DNA of 64,000 nt from Streptomyces kurssanovii (GCF_014649695.1 NZ_BMTN01000002.1:558001-622000); one strand, 5' to 3'; counted from the first letter of the stretch, positions 8,623 to 16,426 are shown. Made by a program: numbers and translations. The notes: generated by a model from the sequence alone, not told the origin.

Positions 8623-8694
8623 ATGCAGAAGCAGCTGACCTTCGTCTTTACCTATGGCACCGGCCCGTCCGGCTGCCATGGTCGTGCTGCCTAG
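8623..8694 (+). CDS. putative attenuator leader peptide with Phe/Tyr codons
   Basis: A 23-codon frame from ATG 8623 to TAG 8692-8694 contains the run FVFTY at codons 7-11, spelled with TTC, TTT and TAT. TTT and TAT are rare in this 72% G+C DNA, which suits a slow, charge-sensitive site. Codons after the run can fold into a hairpin (8654-8663 against 8669-8679, one bulged base), and a 15-bp terminator stem follows 18 bases after the stop codon. The next gene is chorismate mutase, the committed enzyme toward Phe and Tyr. This organisation is that of a ribosome-mediated transcription attenuator; the peptide itself probably has no other role. Confidence 0.7.
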   Translation: MQKQLTFVFTYGTGPSGCHGRAA

Positions 8695-8712
8695 CTTCAG
8701 ACAGCGACTTCC

Positions 8713-8747
8713 CAGGCGCCCCGGGCCGACAAGGCCCGGGGCGCCTG
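8713..8747 (+). terminator. attenuator terminator stem upstream of chorismate mutase
   Basis: The arms 8713-8727 and 8733-8747 form a perfect 15-bp G+C-rich stem with a 5-base GACAA loop, followed by TGCGTTT. Bases 8722-8728 of the 5' arm (CGGGCCG) can pair instead with 8661-8667 (CGGCCCG) inside the leader peptide codons, giving a possible antiterminator. Confidence 0.75.
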
Positions 8748-8803
8748 TGCGTTTCCGGGCCGTGCCGATCCGGGGCCCCACCGATACCCGAGGAGCCCAT
8801 GAG

Positions 8804-9091
8804 ATGTCCGTCACCGAGACCGAGAAGACCGGCGCCCGCACCGAGACGGCCGCCACGGTGATCACCGGAGCGCGTGAGCGCATCGACGCGATCGACGACC
8901 GGATCATCGGCCTGATCCAGGAACGGATGGCCGTCTCCGCCGTCATCCAGGACGCCCGGATCGCCTCCGGCGGCCGCCGGGTGAACCTGGCGCGCGAGAT
9001 GGAGGTGCTGGGGCACTACAGGGACGCGCTGGGCAAGCCGGGCACGTCGATCGCGATGACGATGCTGGAGCTGTGCCGGGGCCGGATCTGA
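8804..9091 (+). CDS. chorismate mutase, AroQ class
   Basis: The product is 95 residues from the ATG at 8804, with a GAGGAG site about 9 bases upstream. It converts chorismate to prephenate, the branch-point step to phenylalanine and tyrosine. The all-helical AroQ pattern is visible: RERIDAIDDRIIGLIQERMA as helix 1 with its basic active-site residue, then VIQDARIASGGRRVNL in place of the usual K-x-x-x-G-x-x-I/V loop, and a C-terminal ELCRGRI helix. It is a stand-alone monofunctional enzyme. Upstream lies the leader peptide and terminator stem described separately, so expression is probably tuned to aromatic amino acid supply. Confidence 0.88.
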   Translation: MSVTETEKTGARTETAATVITGARERIDAIDDRIIGLIQERMAVSAVIQDARIASGGRRVNLAREMEVLGHYRDALGKPGTSIAMTMLELCRGRI

Positions 9092-9207
9092 CCGGCCCGG
9101 GTACTCCTGCGTATCTGCGTTCGGGCCCATCCTCACCCGTACGGCGCGTGACGCGCCCTGCCGGTCCTCGTTGGTCCCGTTGTCCGTGCCAGCCAGGGGC
9201 GGCCTCG

Positions 9208-9278
9208 AAAAAAACCACGCGTGGCTCCGCTGGTGCGTGTGACGTACTGCAGGTACGTCGTGGGACCTCGCACCAGCG
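9208..9278 (-). ncRNA. folded minus-strand element ending in a seven-T run (candidate small RNA or terminator)
   Basis: Read on the minus strand, a 10-bp perfect stem (9278-9269 against 9237-9228, CGCTGGTGCG with its complement) encloses a second perfect 7-bp hairpin (9259-9253 against 9247-9241, GACGTAC/GTACGTC, loop of 5). It is followed by the palindrome CCACGCGTGG (9224-9215) and seven T residues (9214-9208). Homopolymeric T-runs are scarce in this DNA. The surrounding stretch 9092-9609 has no convincing gene. It could be a small RNA with its own terminator or the distal terminator of the surface protein gene at 9610; the sequence alone does not decide. Confidence 0.45.
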
Positions 9279-9518
9279 CGCGTGACCGGTCGGCAGGGGA
9301 CAGCAGCCCGGTCACCCCAAGCGGTCGGCTCCGGGGACGCCCGGCGCCGGCCGCATCCGGTCCCGACGGTCGCACAGGCCCGTCCCCCGTCCCGCACGAC
9401 GCGGCACGAGCACACGTCCCCCCTCCGCGCGACCACATGACCGAAGGCCGGACCCACCCCGCGCGTCCCCTCGCGCCCCTCTCCCCCTCGACGCGGTGCG
9501 ACCCCCGGCCCCGCGGCC

Positions 9519-9549
9519 CGGCACCGGTGCTTCCCTGGCGCCGGTGCCG
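9519..9549. repeat. inverted repeat downstream of the surface protein gene
   Basis: The arms CGGCACCGG (9519-9527) and CCGGTGCCG (9541-9549) form a perfect 9-bp stem with a 13-base loop. It lies next to the terminator at 9555-9589 and may add to it. Confidence 0.45.
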
Positions 9550-9554
9550 ACCGG

Positions 9555-9589
9555 AAGGGCCCCGCGGACATGACGTCCACGGGGCCCTT
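9555..9589 (-). terminator. terminator of the LAXTG surface protein gene
   Basis: The arms 9555-9564 and 9580-9589 (AAGGGCCCCG/CGGGGCCCTT) are perfect over 10 bp with a short inner GGA/TCC pairing. It is about 20 bases past the stop codon of the minus-strand surface protein gene. Confidence 0.7.
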
Positions 9590-9609
9590 GCGCAGTGTGC
9601 CGCGTGCGC

Positions 9610-11310
9610 CTACGCGGAGCGGCGGCGACGGGCCGCCACGAAGAGCACGCCACCCGCGGCGAGTGCGACGGCGGCTCCGCCCGCGGCCGGCAGGGCGGTG
9701 CTGCCGGTGGACGCCAGCCCGCCCTGGGCGGAGTCACCGCCGGTGCTGCCGGCCGAGGATCCGCCGGCCGAGCCGGAGCCCTTGTTGTCGTCATCGTCGC
9801 CGGAACCACCGGTCGAACCGGAACCACCGGTCGAGCCGCCGGTCGAGCCACCCGTGCCACCCGTGCCGCCCGTGTCGCCCGGGGTCTCCTCGTCGCCGGT
9901 GCCGTTCAGCACGATCCAGCCGTCGTCGTTGGAGGCGTCGCCCTCCCAGGGGTTGTCCCACGTGGGTAGAGAGATCTTGCCCTTGGCGCCCTCGACGACC
10001 TTGTCGATACGGAACTCGAACGGGAAGTCGCGCTTCTCGTCCTCCAGGAACGGGGTGCCCGCCCAGCACAGGTACTGCGACTCGTCCTTGCCGTTCCCCG
10101 TCTGCATCGGGCCACAGGCCGCGGGGCTCCTGGTGACCGTCGCGCCCTCCGGCACGTCGACAGTGAAGGTGATCGGCTCCCCGCCCGCGCGCAGCGAACC
10201 GAGCCATCCCGGGCCGTGGTTGCTCAGGGCGACGCCGACCTTGACGACATCCCCCGCGCCATTGTCGGCACGGCCGCCGGTCAGGTCGAGGTCGAAAGTG
10301 TTCTTCGTGGGGAGGTCGATCTCCGCGTACTGCACGTACTCGTCGCCCTCCGCGGCCCGCCGCACCGGCTTCAGTCCGAGCTCCGGACCGTTGGCACGGA
10401 AGGCGTGGCCCGCCCGCAGCTTCTCCACCTGCTTCGGGGAGACCGCGGTGAAGTGGTAGCCGAAGATGTCGCGGAGCGCGAAGGGCGCGCTCTTCACGTT
10501 CACCGGCTGGCTGAGCTCCCACGCCTCGCCCGGCCCGAAGGTCCCCTCGAACGAGCAGAGAACGACCTTGCGGTAGCGGATCAGGTCGTCCTTGTCCTCC
10601 TCGGCGTACTCGCAGTTCTCGTACTCGTCGGGGAACGACAGTCCACGGCTCGCCGAGAACCGGAGCACCACACCGTCGGCGGCCATGCTTCCGATGTTCT
10701 TGAAGCCGAGCGGCGCCGTGTAGGTGTCGCCCGCGACGAAGTCCTTCGGCTCCGCCGGGAGCTTCTTCATGCGCAGTTCGGGGCCACCGACGAGGACGTC
10801 GACGGTGTGCTCGGTGAACGCGAGGCCCTTGCCCTCACCGGTCACCTTGATCCGGCCGAAGTCACCCGCCTTGCTCCCGTCCATGATCTCGACACGGATG
10901 TCGTGGGCGGGGTTGAGCACATCTCCCGGGTACAGGCTGTCGGACGTGCAGACCGCGACGAGCCCTTCCGCCTCGCACGGCAGGTCGACATCGGCGAAGC
11001 CCTTGAGCTCGGTGGCGTCGATGGTGATCGAGTAGCCGTCCGTCTGCACCGGAGCCGGGTTCGGCTCGACGTCAGGGTCGTACGCGCCCGGGCCCTGGAC
11101 CCGGATCTCGACGTTGGTCTCCGTCGGGTCGACGTTGCCGCCGCTCAGCGAGAGGTCGAGCTTGTCCGTTCCCGTGATGGTGACCGGCAACGGCGCTTCC
11201 TCCGCGTGTGCGGTCCCCGTGACGCCCACGGCTGCGAGCACCACGGCGGCCAGGCCGGCCAGTGCCGTCCGGCGCCATGCGGAACGGGCGGGGACGCGTC
11301 TGATGTCCAC
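9610..11310 (-). CDS. LAXTG-anchored cell-surface protein
   Basis: The product is 566 residues. A signal peptide (about residues 1-36) has arginines, a hydrophobic core and an AHA-EE cleavage site. The exported body of about 440 residues is beta-rich with repeated domains of the DUF11/CARDB-like surface-adhesin kind (for example VVKVGVALSNHGPG and TFTVDVPEGATVT); that family assignment is tentative. A Gly/Ser/Thr linker with an Asp run follows, then the sorting signal LASTG (about 531-535), a hydrophobic helix and an RRRR tail. LAXTG is the motif used by class E sortases of Streptomyces, so covalent attachment to peptidoglycan is likely. It is divergent from a second LAXTG protein. Confidence 0.85.
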   Translation of the reverse strand: MDIRRVPARSAWRRTALAGLAAVVLAAVGVTGTAHAEEAPLPVTITGTDKLDLSLSGGNVDPTETNVEIRVQGPGAYDPDVEPNPAPVQTDGYSITIDATELKGFADVDLPCEAEGLVAVCTSDSLYPGDVLNPAHDIRVEIMDGSKAGDFGRIKVTGEGKGLAFTEHTVDVLVGGPELRMKKLPAEPKDFVAGDTYTAPLGFKNIGSMAADGVVLRFSASRGLSFPDEYENCEYAEEDKDDLIRYRKVVLCSFEGTFGPGEAWELSQPVNVKSAPFALRDIFGYHFTAVSPKQVEKLRAGHAFRANGPELGLKPVRRAAEGDEYVQYAEIDLPTKNTFDLDLTGGRADNGAGDVVKVGVALSNHGPGWLGSLRAGGEPITFTVDVPEGATVTRSPAACGPMQTGNGKDESQYLCWAGTPFLEDEKRDFPFEFRIDKVVEGAKGKISLPTWDNPWEGDASNDDGWIVLNGTGDEETPGDTGGTGGTGGSTGGSTGGSGSTGGSGDDDDNKGSGSAGGSSAGSTGGDSAQGGLASTGSTALPAAGGAAVALAAGGVLFVAARRRRSA

Positions 11311-11436
11311 TCAATTCCTCCGGTGCACGGGGCGTCACTCGAGGGGTGACACCTCGCACATGTGACCTACCAGCCGCACGGAACGTTGCACGCGCGGGCA
11401 TCACGGATCCGTCTCGTTCCGGCCATGGTCACGCCT

Positions 11437-11450
11437 GTGGCGCAGGTCAC
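11437..11450. promoter_or_regulatory. Crp-like motif between the two surface protein genes
   Basis: The 14 bases fit GTG-N6-G-N-CAC (GTG, GCGCAG, GTCAC), the form reported for Streptomyces Crp. It lies in the 296-bp divergent region, 126 bases upstream of the minus-strand start and 156 upstream of the plus-strand start. A match of this length is expected by chance fairly often. Confidence 0.3.
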
Positions 11451-11606
11451 ATAAAGATCCTGTGAGTCGGCGTGCAACCAATCACCCTGGTCACAGGTCA
11501 TGCATGCGTAACAAGGACCTCAGTTGTTCGCACCCACCGTGGTGCCGGGGGTCACCACCAGCCTTCGTACCGCGTCCGGCGGTACCCGGACTTCACTGAG
11601 GTCTCA

Positions 11607-12647
11607 ATGAAGCTTCGCCGTGCCATGGCCGTCGCCGCCGCGACCGCTGTCATCGCCCCTGCCACGTTCCTGGCGGCGCCGGCCGCGTTCGCGACGACCC
11701 CGACCCCTTCGGCCACGGAGACGTCCCCGGCTCCCACCGGGTCCGAGACCACGTCTCCGTCCCCGACCGGGTCCGAGACCACCTCTCCCGCGCCGACCGG
11801 CTCGGAAACCACCTCCCCCGCGCCGACCGGGTCCGAGACAACGTCTCCGTCCCCGACCGGGTCCGAGAGCACCTCCCCCGCACCGTCGCCCTCCACCTCC
11901 GCTCCCACCGAGGACCCTGAGGACCCCGAGGAGCCGCCTTACTGCGAGGAGCTGGACGAGAACTGGGAGGAGAAGGCGCTCGACCTCAAGCTCAGCGGCC
12001 TGCCCGGCCAGATCGTGGCCGGCAGTGGCTGGGAGGAGTTCAACCTCACGGTCACCAACAACTCCAAGGCCGACCTCAAGGAGGTCGCCTTCTACGCCGA
12101 GGTCGAGAACGACCAGCTCGACGAGGACAAGTGGCTCAGCAAGCACGTCGAGCTGCAGTTCCGTCTCCCGGGCACCGACCAGTGGGAGCGGATCGGCAAC
12201 TCGGAGTGGGCCGGTGACTACTTCTGGGGCGTCGAGACCATGAAGTCCAAGGACTTCGTGAAGATCGACCTCCGCATCAACGTGGCCAGCACCGCTCCGG
12301 CCGCCGAAAGCTACTCCTTCGGCTCCGGCGGCTACCTGGGCGACGTCGACGGCCAGGAGTGCATCGCGGAGAACGCCGGCGTGTACGCCGACTTCACCGT
12401 CCTGAAGCCGGGCTCCCCCAACCCGAACCCGGGCGAGGCCGAGCCGGGTGACGGCGAGGGCAAGGACAAGGGCCCCGACACCAAGCCCCAGGGTGACGTG
12501 AAGGAGCTCCCGGTCACCGGCAACCTCGCCGAGACCGGCTCCGACTCGATGCTGCCGGTCATCGGCGCGGTCGGCGGTGTCGCGATCCTCGCCGGCGCCG
12601 GTGTCGTCTTCGCGATGAAGCGCCGCCGTGGTGACGCCACCGCGTAA
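11607..12647 (+). CDS. LAXTG-anchored cell-wall protein with a Thr/Ser/Pro stalk
   Basis: The product is 346 residues from the ATG at 11607, with a GAGG site 5 bases upstream. It has a signal peptide (1-29, ending PAAFA), then a five-fold repeat of a 10-residue TSPAPTGSET-like unit (about 39-88), then a globular region of about 170 residues with two cysteines (PPYCEELDENW and GQECIAENAG) that could form a disulfide. The C-terminal sorting signal is LAETG (307-311), followed by a hydrophobic helix and a KRRR tail. It is probably a class E sortase substrate, with the stalk spanning the wall and possibly glycosylated. It is divergent from the larger LAXTG protein. Confidence 0.85.
   Translation: MKLRRAMAVAAATAVIAPATFLAAPAAFATTPTPSATETSPAPTGSETTSPSPTGSETTSPAPTGSETTSPAPTGSETTSPSPTGSESTSPAPSPSTSAPTEDPEDPEEPPYCEELDENWEEKALDLKLSGLPGQIVAGSGWEEFNLTVTNNSKADLKEVAFYAEVENDQLDEDKWLSKHVELQFRLPGTDQWERIGNSEWAGDYFWGVETMKSKDFVKIDLRINVASTAPAAESYSFGSGGYLGDVDGQECIAENAGVYADFTVLKPGSPNPNPGEAEPGDGEGKDKGPDTKPQGDVKELPVTGNLAETGSDSMLPVIGAVGGVAILAGAGVVFAMKRRRGDATA
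11721..11870 (+). repeat. five tandem 30-bp coding repeats
   Basis: Five consecutive 30-base units each encode a TSP(A/S)PTGSE(T/S) decapeptide in the stalk of the LAXTG protein. The units are close at DNA level, so copy number may vary between strains by recombination or slippage. Confidence 0.85.
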
Positions 12648-12676
12648 CGCCTGAAGCTCAGGCACACAGAACCACC

Positions 12677-12712
12677 AAGGCCGCTGCACTCGGAGGGGGG
12701 TGCAGCGGCCTT
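12677..12712 (+). terminator. terminator of the LAETG surface protein gene
   Basis: The arms 12677-12688 and 12701-12712 (AAGGCCGCTGCA and its complement) are perfect over 12 bp with a G-rich loop. It lies 30 bases after the stop codon, just before the convergent GMC oxidoreductase gene, and may serve both. Confidence 0.75.
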
Positions 12713-12737
12713 CGTGCGTGCGGAGTCCGCGGGGCGG

Positions 12738-14654
12738 TCAGGCCTCCTGGGGGTTTGGCAGGGCCGCCTTCTCGGTGCTCGCCGCCTTCTCGGCCACCGC
12801 CTTCGCCGTCTTCTTCGGCCGAGCCGGCTTCTCCTGCTCGGCCGTCTTCTTCGGCGGGAGTGCCGGCATGCCCAGGAACGGCAGCTTCAGCGCGCCGAAC
12901 GCGTCCGCCGGGACGGCCGGCGCCTTGGGCGCGACCGGGGTCAGGCGCTCGTAAGCGCGGCCCTGGGCCGGACGCGGGTCCTCCTCGCCCTTGTTCGGCC
13001 AGAACGACATCGCCCGCTCCGCCTGGGCCGTGATGGTCAGCGACGGGTTGACGCCGAGGTTCGCCGACACCGCGGAGCCGTCCACGACGGAGATGCCCGG
13101 GTGACCGTACAGCCGGTGGTACGGGTCGATGACGCCGTCCGCCGCCGTGGCGCCGATCGGGCAGCCGCCGAGGAAGTGCGCGGTGAGCGGGGTGCCCATC
13201 ACTTCGCCGATGTTGGAGCCGGCGAAGCCGTTGATCTCCTTTGCGAGCAGGGACGCCGCCAGGGTCGCCTCGGGGATCTGGTTCGGGTTGGGTGCGCCGT
13301 GGCCCTGGCGGGCGGTGAGCAGTCCCTTGCCGATCCCCTTCGGCTTGCGGTACGTCGTCAGCGAGTTGTCGAGCGACTGCATGACCAGACCGATGATGGT
13401 CCGTTCCGACCAGCGCCGGTTGGACAGCGCGCGGACCGCGAGCCACGGGTGCCTGGCCATGTTGCCGAGCCAGCCGACGACGCGGCCCTTCACCCGGTAG
13501 GGCACTTGGAGGACCGTCATGCCGCCCATCGCGTTCGAGCCCCTGCCGTAGCGCACCGGCTCGATGTGGGTGTTCTCGTCCGGGTGGATCGAGGACGTGA
13601 TGGCGACGCCACGGGTGAAGTCGACCCGCTCCGCGCCGTGCCGCTTGCGGTAGCGCCGGTTGTCGGTCTGGGCGCCGACGAGGGCCTCCGAGTTGGTGCG
13701 GGTCAGCTCGCCGAGCCGTGCGGACAGACGCGGCAGCAGTCCGCCGTCCTTCATCCGGTGCAGCAGGGTCTGTGTGCCGTACGTCCCGGCGGCGATGACG
13801 ACGCGGCGGGCCGTGAACGTACGGCCCTTCCCCTTGCGCCTGTTGTCGCTGGGCAGGGTCTTGATCGCGAAACCGCCCCGCGAGTCCTCCGTGACGGCGA
13901 CCACGGACGTCATCGGGTGCACGGTGGCGCCCGCCTTCTCCGCGAGGTACAGGTAGTTCTCGTTGAGCGTGTTCTTCGCGCCGTGCCGGCAGCCCGTCAT
14001 GCACTCGCCGCACTCGCTGCACGCCCTGCGGGAGGGACCTGCGCCCCCGAAGTAGGGGTCGGCGACCTCCTGGCCCGGCCTGGCCCGCACGGTCCCGTCG
14101 GCGTCGTCGCCGTCCCCGAAGAACACGCCGACGGGCGCCATGTGGAAGCTGTCGCCGACGCCCATCGCCTCCGCGGTCGCCTTCAGGTGGACGTCGGAGG
14201 GGGTCATCGTCGGGTTGAGCCGCACGCCGAGCATGCGCCGGGCCTGGTCGTAGTAGGGCTTCAGCTCCTCCTGCCAGTCCGTGATGTCCTTCCACTGCGG
14301 GTCGTTGAAGAACGGCGCGGGCGGCACGTAGAGCGTGTTCGCGTAGTTGAGGGAGCCGCCGCCCACGCCCGCTCCCGCCAGCACCATCACGTTGCCGAGC
14401 AGATGGATGCGCTGGATGCCGAAGAGGCCGAGGGCGGGCGCCCAGAGGTAGTTGCGCAGGTCCCAGGAGTTCTTGGGCAGGGACTCGCGGGTGAAGCGGC
14501 GGCCCGCCTCCAGGACGCCGACCCGGTAGCCCTTCTCGGTCAGTCGGAGGGCGGACACGGAGCCGCCGAAGCCGGAGCCGACGACGATCACGTCGTAGTC
14601 GTACTGCGTGTCGTCGTCCGCGGCCCGGTTTCGGGCAGGGGATACCTCGGACAT
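12738..14654 (-). CDS. GMC-family FAD oxidoreductase (cholesterol oxidase-like)
   Basis: The product is 638 residues from the ATG at 14654, with an AGGAG site. The N-terminal FAD-binding motif is VIVVGSGFGGSVSALRL (about 23-39), followed by GAGVGGGSLNYAN near 95. The C-terminal GMC block includes HFLGGCPIG and VVDGSAVSANLGVNPSLTI. Residues 212-222 hold four cysteines spaced C-x2-C-x2-C-x3-C, a ferredoxin-like pattern within the insert. The last 70 residues are a Lys/Ala/Pro-rich tail without predicted fold. There is no signal peptide. Its substrate is unknown; sterol or other alcohol oxidation is a family-level inference. The adjacent dehydrogenase gene, 62 bases upstream on the same strand, suggests an alcohol-aldehyde-acid oxidation pair. 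Confidence 0.85.
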   Translation of the reverse strand: MSEVSPARNRAADDDTQYDYDVIVVGSGFGGSVSALRLTEKGYRVGVLEAGRRFTRESLPKNSWDLRNYLWAPALGLFGIQRIHLLGNVMVLAGAGVGGGSLNYANTLYVPPAPFFNDPQWKDITDWQEELKPYYDQARRMLGVRLNPTMTPSDVHLKATAEAMGVGDSFHMAPVGVFFGDGDDADGTVRARPGQEVADPYFGGAGPSRRACSECGECMTGCRHGAKNTLNENYLYLAEKAGATVHPMTSVVAVTEDSRGGFAIKTLPSDNRRKGKGRTFTARRVVIAAGTYGTQTLLHRMKDGGLLPRLSARLGELTRTNSEALVGAQTDNRRYRKRHGAERVDFTRGVAITSSIHPDENTHIEPVRYGRGSNAMGGMTVLQVPYRVKGRVVGWLGNMARHPWLAVRALSNRRWSERTIIGLVMQSLDNSLTTYRKPKGIGKGLLTARQGHGAPNPNQIPEATLAASLLAKEINGFAGSNIGEVMGTPLTAHFLGGCPIGATAADGVIDPYHRLYGHPGISVVDGSAVSANLGVNPSLTITAQAERAMSFWPNKGEEDPRPAQGRAYERLTPVAPKAPAVPADAFGALKLPFLGMPALPPKKTAEQEKPARPKKTAKAVAEKAASTEKAALPNPQEA

Positions 14655-14716
14655 GGCTCTCCTCGTGAAGGTGCGGGCGTGCGGGTGCGGGTCGCGGGTC
14701 CGCCGGACCGGGCGGG

Positions 14717-16333
14717 TCAGCGCAGTCGGAGGGCCTTCATCGCCTTGAGGCTGACGCTCATGAAGGCCGCGTACTTCTCGTCGTCCATGCCGAACGACGG
14801 TGCGAGCGGCAGCAGGCGCTGCTGGGACACGGTCTGCGCCTCCGTGTACTTGAGGATGCCCTCGGAGCCGTGGCGGCGGCTGAGCCCGGAGTCCTTCATG
14901 CCGCCCATCGGGGACTGGACGCTGCCGTACGCCGGCGCGTAGCCCTCGTTGATGTTGACGGTGCCGGTGCGCAGCTTGGCGGCTACGGCGTGTCCTCGAC
15001 GGGCGTCCTTGGTCCAGACGCTCGAGTTGAGGCCGTACGGGGTGGCGTTGGCCTGGGCGATGACGGCGTCCTCGTCGGTGAAGCGGTACACGGAGACCAC
15101 CGGGCCGAAGGTCTCCTCCGTGCACACGGCCATCGGAGCCTCGACGCCGTCGAGGATGGTGGGCTCGTAGAAGAGCGGTCCGATGTCGGGGCGGGCGACA
15201 CCGCCGGCCAGGAGCCTGGCGCCCTTGGCGACGGCCTCCTCGACATGGCGGGTGACGGTCTCGAGCTGGCGCTCGCCGACGAGGGAGCCCATGTCGGCGC
15301 CGTAGGCGAGGGAGTTGCCGAGCCGCATGGCCTTGGTACGGGCGGCGAACCGCTCGAGGAAGGCGTCGGCGACGGACTCGTGCACGTACAGGCGCTCGAT
15401 GGATATGCACAGCTGGCCGGCGGAGGAGAAGCAGGCGCGCACCGCTCCGGCCGCGGCCTTCTCCACGTCGGCGTCGTGCAGGACCAGCATGGCGTTCTTG
15501 CCGCCGAGTTCGAGCGAGACGCCGATGAGGCGGGCCGCGGCGCCCTGTGCCACCTCGCGGCCGGTGCGGGTGGAGCCGGTGAACGACACGTAGTCGGCGT
15601 GCTTGACGACCTCGGGGCCGACGACGGGGCCGTCGCCGATGACGACCTGGAAGACCTCGGCCGGCAGTCCCGCCTCGACGAGCAGGTCGCGTGCCCACAG
15701 GGCGGTCAGCGCCGTCTCGGTGTCGGGCTTCATCACGACCGCGTTGCCGGTGACGAACGCGGGCAGCGCGTCACCGACGGACAGCTCCAGCGGGTAGTTC
15801 CAGGGCGCGATCTGCCCCACGACACCGCGCGGATGACGCAGTTCGGTGGTCTTCGTGAGGACGGGGACGACACCGGTGTGCCGCTTGGCCTTCAGGTAGG
15901 AGGGCGCCTTGCGTCCGTAGTGGCGGGCGGCGACGGCGACGGCCTGCACCTCCTCGTGGGCGTGCAGGCGGGCCTTGCCGGTCTCCAGCTGGATCAGGTC
16001 GAGGACCTCCGCCTGACGCTGGAGGACCAGGTCGTGGAAGCGCAGCAGGACGGCCGCGCGGGCACGGACCGGGGTGGCGGCCCATGCGGGCTGGGCGGCG
16101 CGTGCCCGCTCGAAGGCCGCGGCCACGTCCTCGGGGGTGGACTCGGGCAGTTCGGCCAGCTGCTCGCCCGTGAACGGCGCGTGGTTGGCCGTGCGGCCGG
16201 AGCCGGCCACCGACTTGGTCAGCCGGGCGACCAGTTCGGGGGTCACCACGTCGGCGGCGGTGCGCACGCCGGCCGGAGCGGCGGCTGTCGGGTTGGTGCC
16301 GAGGGCGGCCGCGGTGGCCTGCGAGTCCGTCAT
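14717..16333 (-). CDS. succinate-semialdehyde dehydrogenase-type aldehyde dehydrogenase
   Basis: The product is 538 residues of the NAD(P)-dependent aldehyde dehydrogenase superfamily. Visible motifs are the cofactor/transition-state Asn in IAPWNYPLELSV, the base Glu in SLELGGKNAML, the nucleophile Cys in FSSAGQLCISIERL and the late EETFGPVVSVYRF block. SAGQLCIS and the overall length fit the actinobacterial succinate-semialdehyde dehydrogenase group, but the exact substrate is not fixed by sequence. It starts at an ATG 29 bases past a potential -10, and a 20-bp dyad lies about 75-93 bases upstream. It is likely co-transcribed with the GMC oxidoreductase gene downstream. Confidence 0.85.
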   Translation of the reverse strand: MTDSQATAAALGTNPTAAAPAGVRTAADVVTPELVARLTKSVAGSGRTANHAPFTGEQLAELPESTPEDVAAAFERARAAQPAWAATPVRARAAVLLRFHDLVLQRQAEVLDLIQLETGKARLHAHEEVQAVAVAARHYGRKAPSYLKAKRHTGVVPVLTKTTELRHPRGVVGQIAPWNYPLELSVGDALPAFVTGNAVVMKPDTETALTALWARDLLVEAGLPAEVFQVVIGDGPVVGPEVVKHADYVSFTGSTRTGREVAQGAAARLIGVSLELGGKNAMLVLHDADVEKAAAGAVRACFSSAGQLCISIERLYVHESVADAFLERFAARTKAMRLGNSLAYGADMGSLVGERQLETVTRHVEEAVAKGARLLAGGVARPDIGPLFYEPTILDGVEAPMAVCTEETFGPVVSVYRFTDEDAVIAQANATPYGLNSSVWTKDARRGHAVAAKLRTGTVNINEGYAPAYGSVQSPMGGMKDSGLSRRHGSEGILKYTEAQTVSQQRLLPLAPSFGMDDEKYAAFMSVSLKAMKALRLR

Positions 16334-16406
16334 GGGGGCGAGAGTAGGCGCAGAGCAGCACTTTGGGTACCCGTCGGTAACACCTTTTCATCATGCTCAC
16401 ACGACC

Positions 16407-16426
16407 GTGCCAGCGATCACTGGCAC
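16407..16426. promoter_or_regulatory. 20-bp dyad upstream of the aldehyde dehydrogenase gene
   Basis: The arms GTGCCAG and CTGGCAC are perfect over 7 bp around CGATCA, so 18 of 20 positions are symmetric. It sits 74 bases upstream of the dehydrogenase start and 80 bases beyond the kinase stop. Its size and symmetry fit a dimeric repressor operator (GntR, TetR or IclR class); the regulator is not in the window or cannot be named. Confidence 0.45.
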
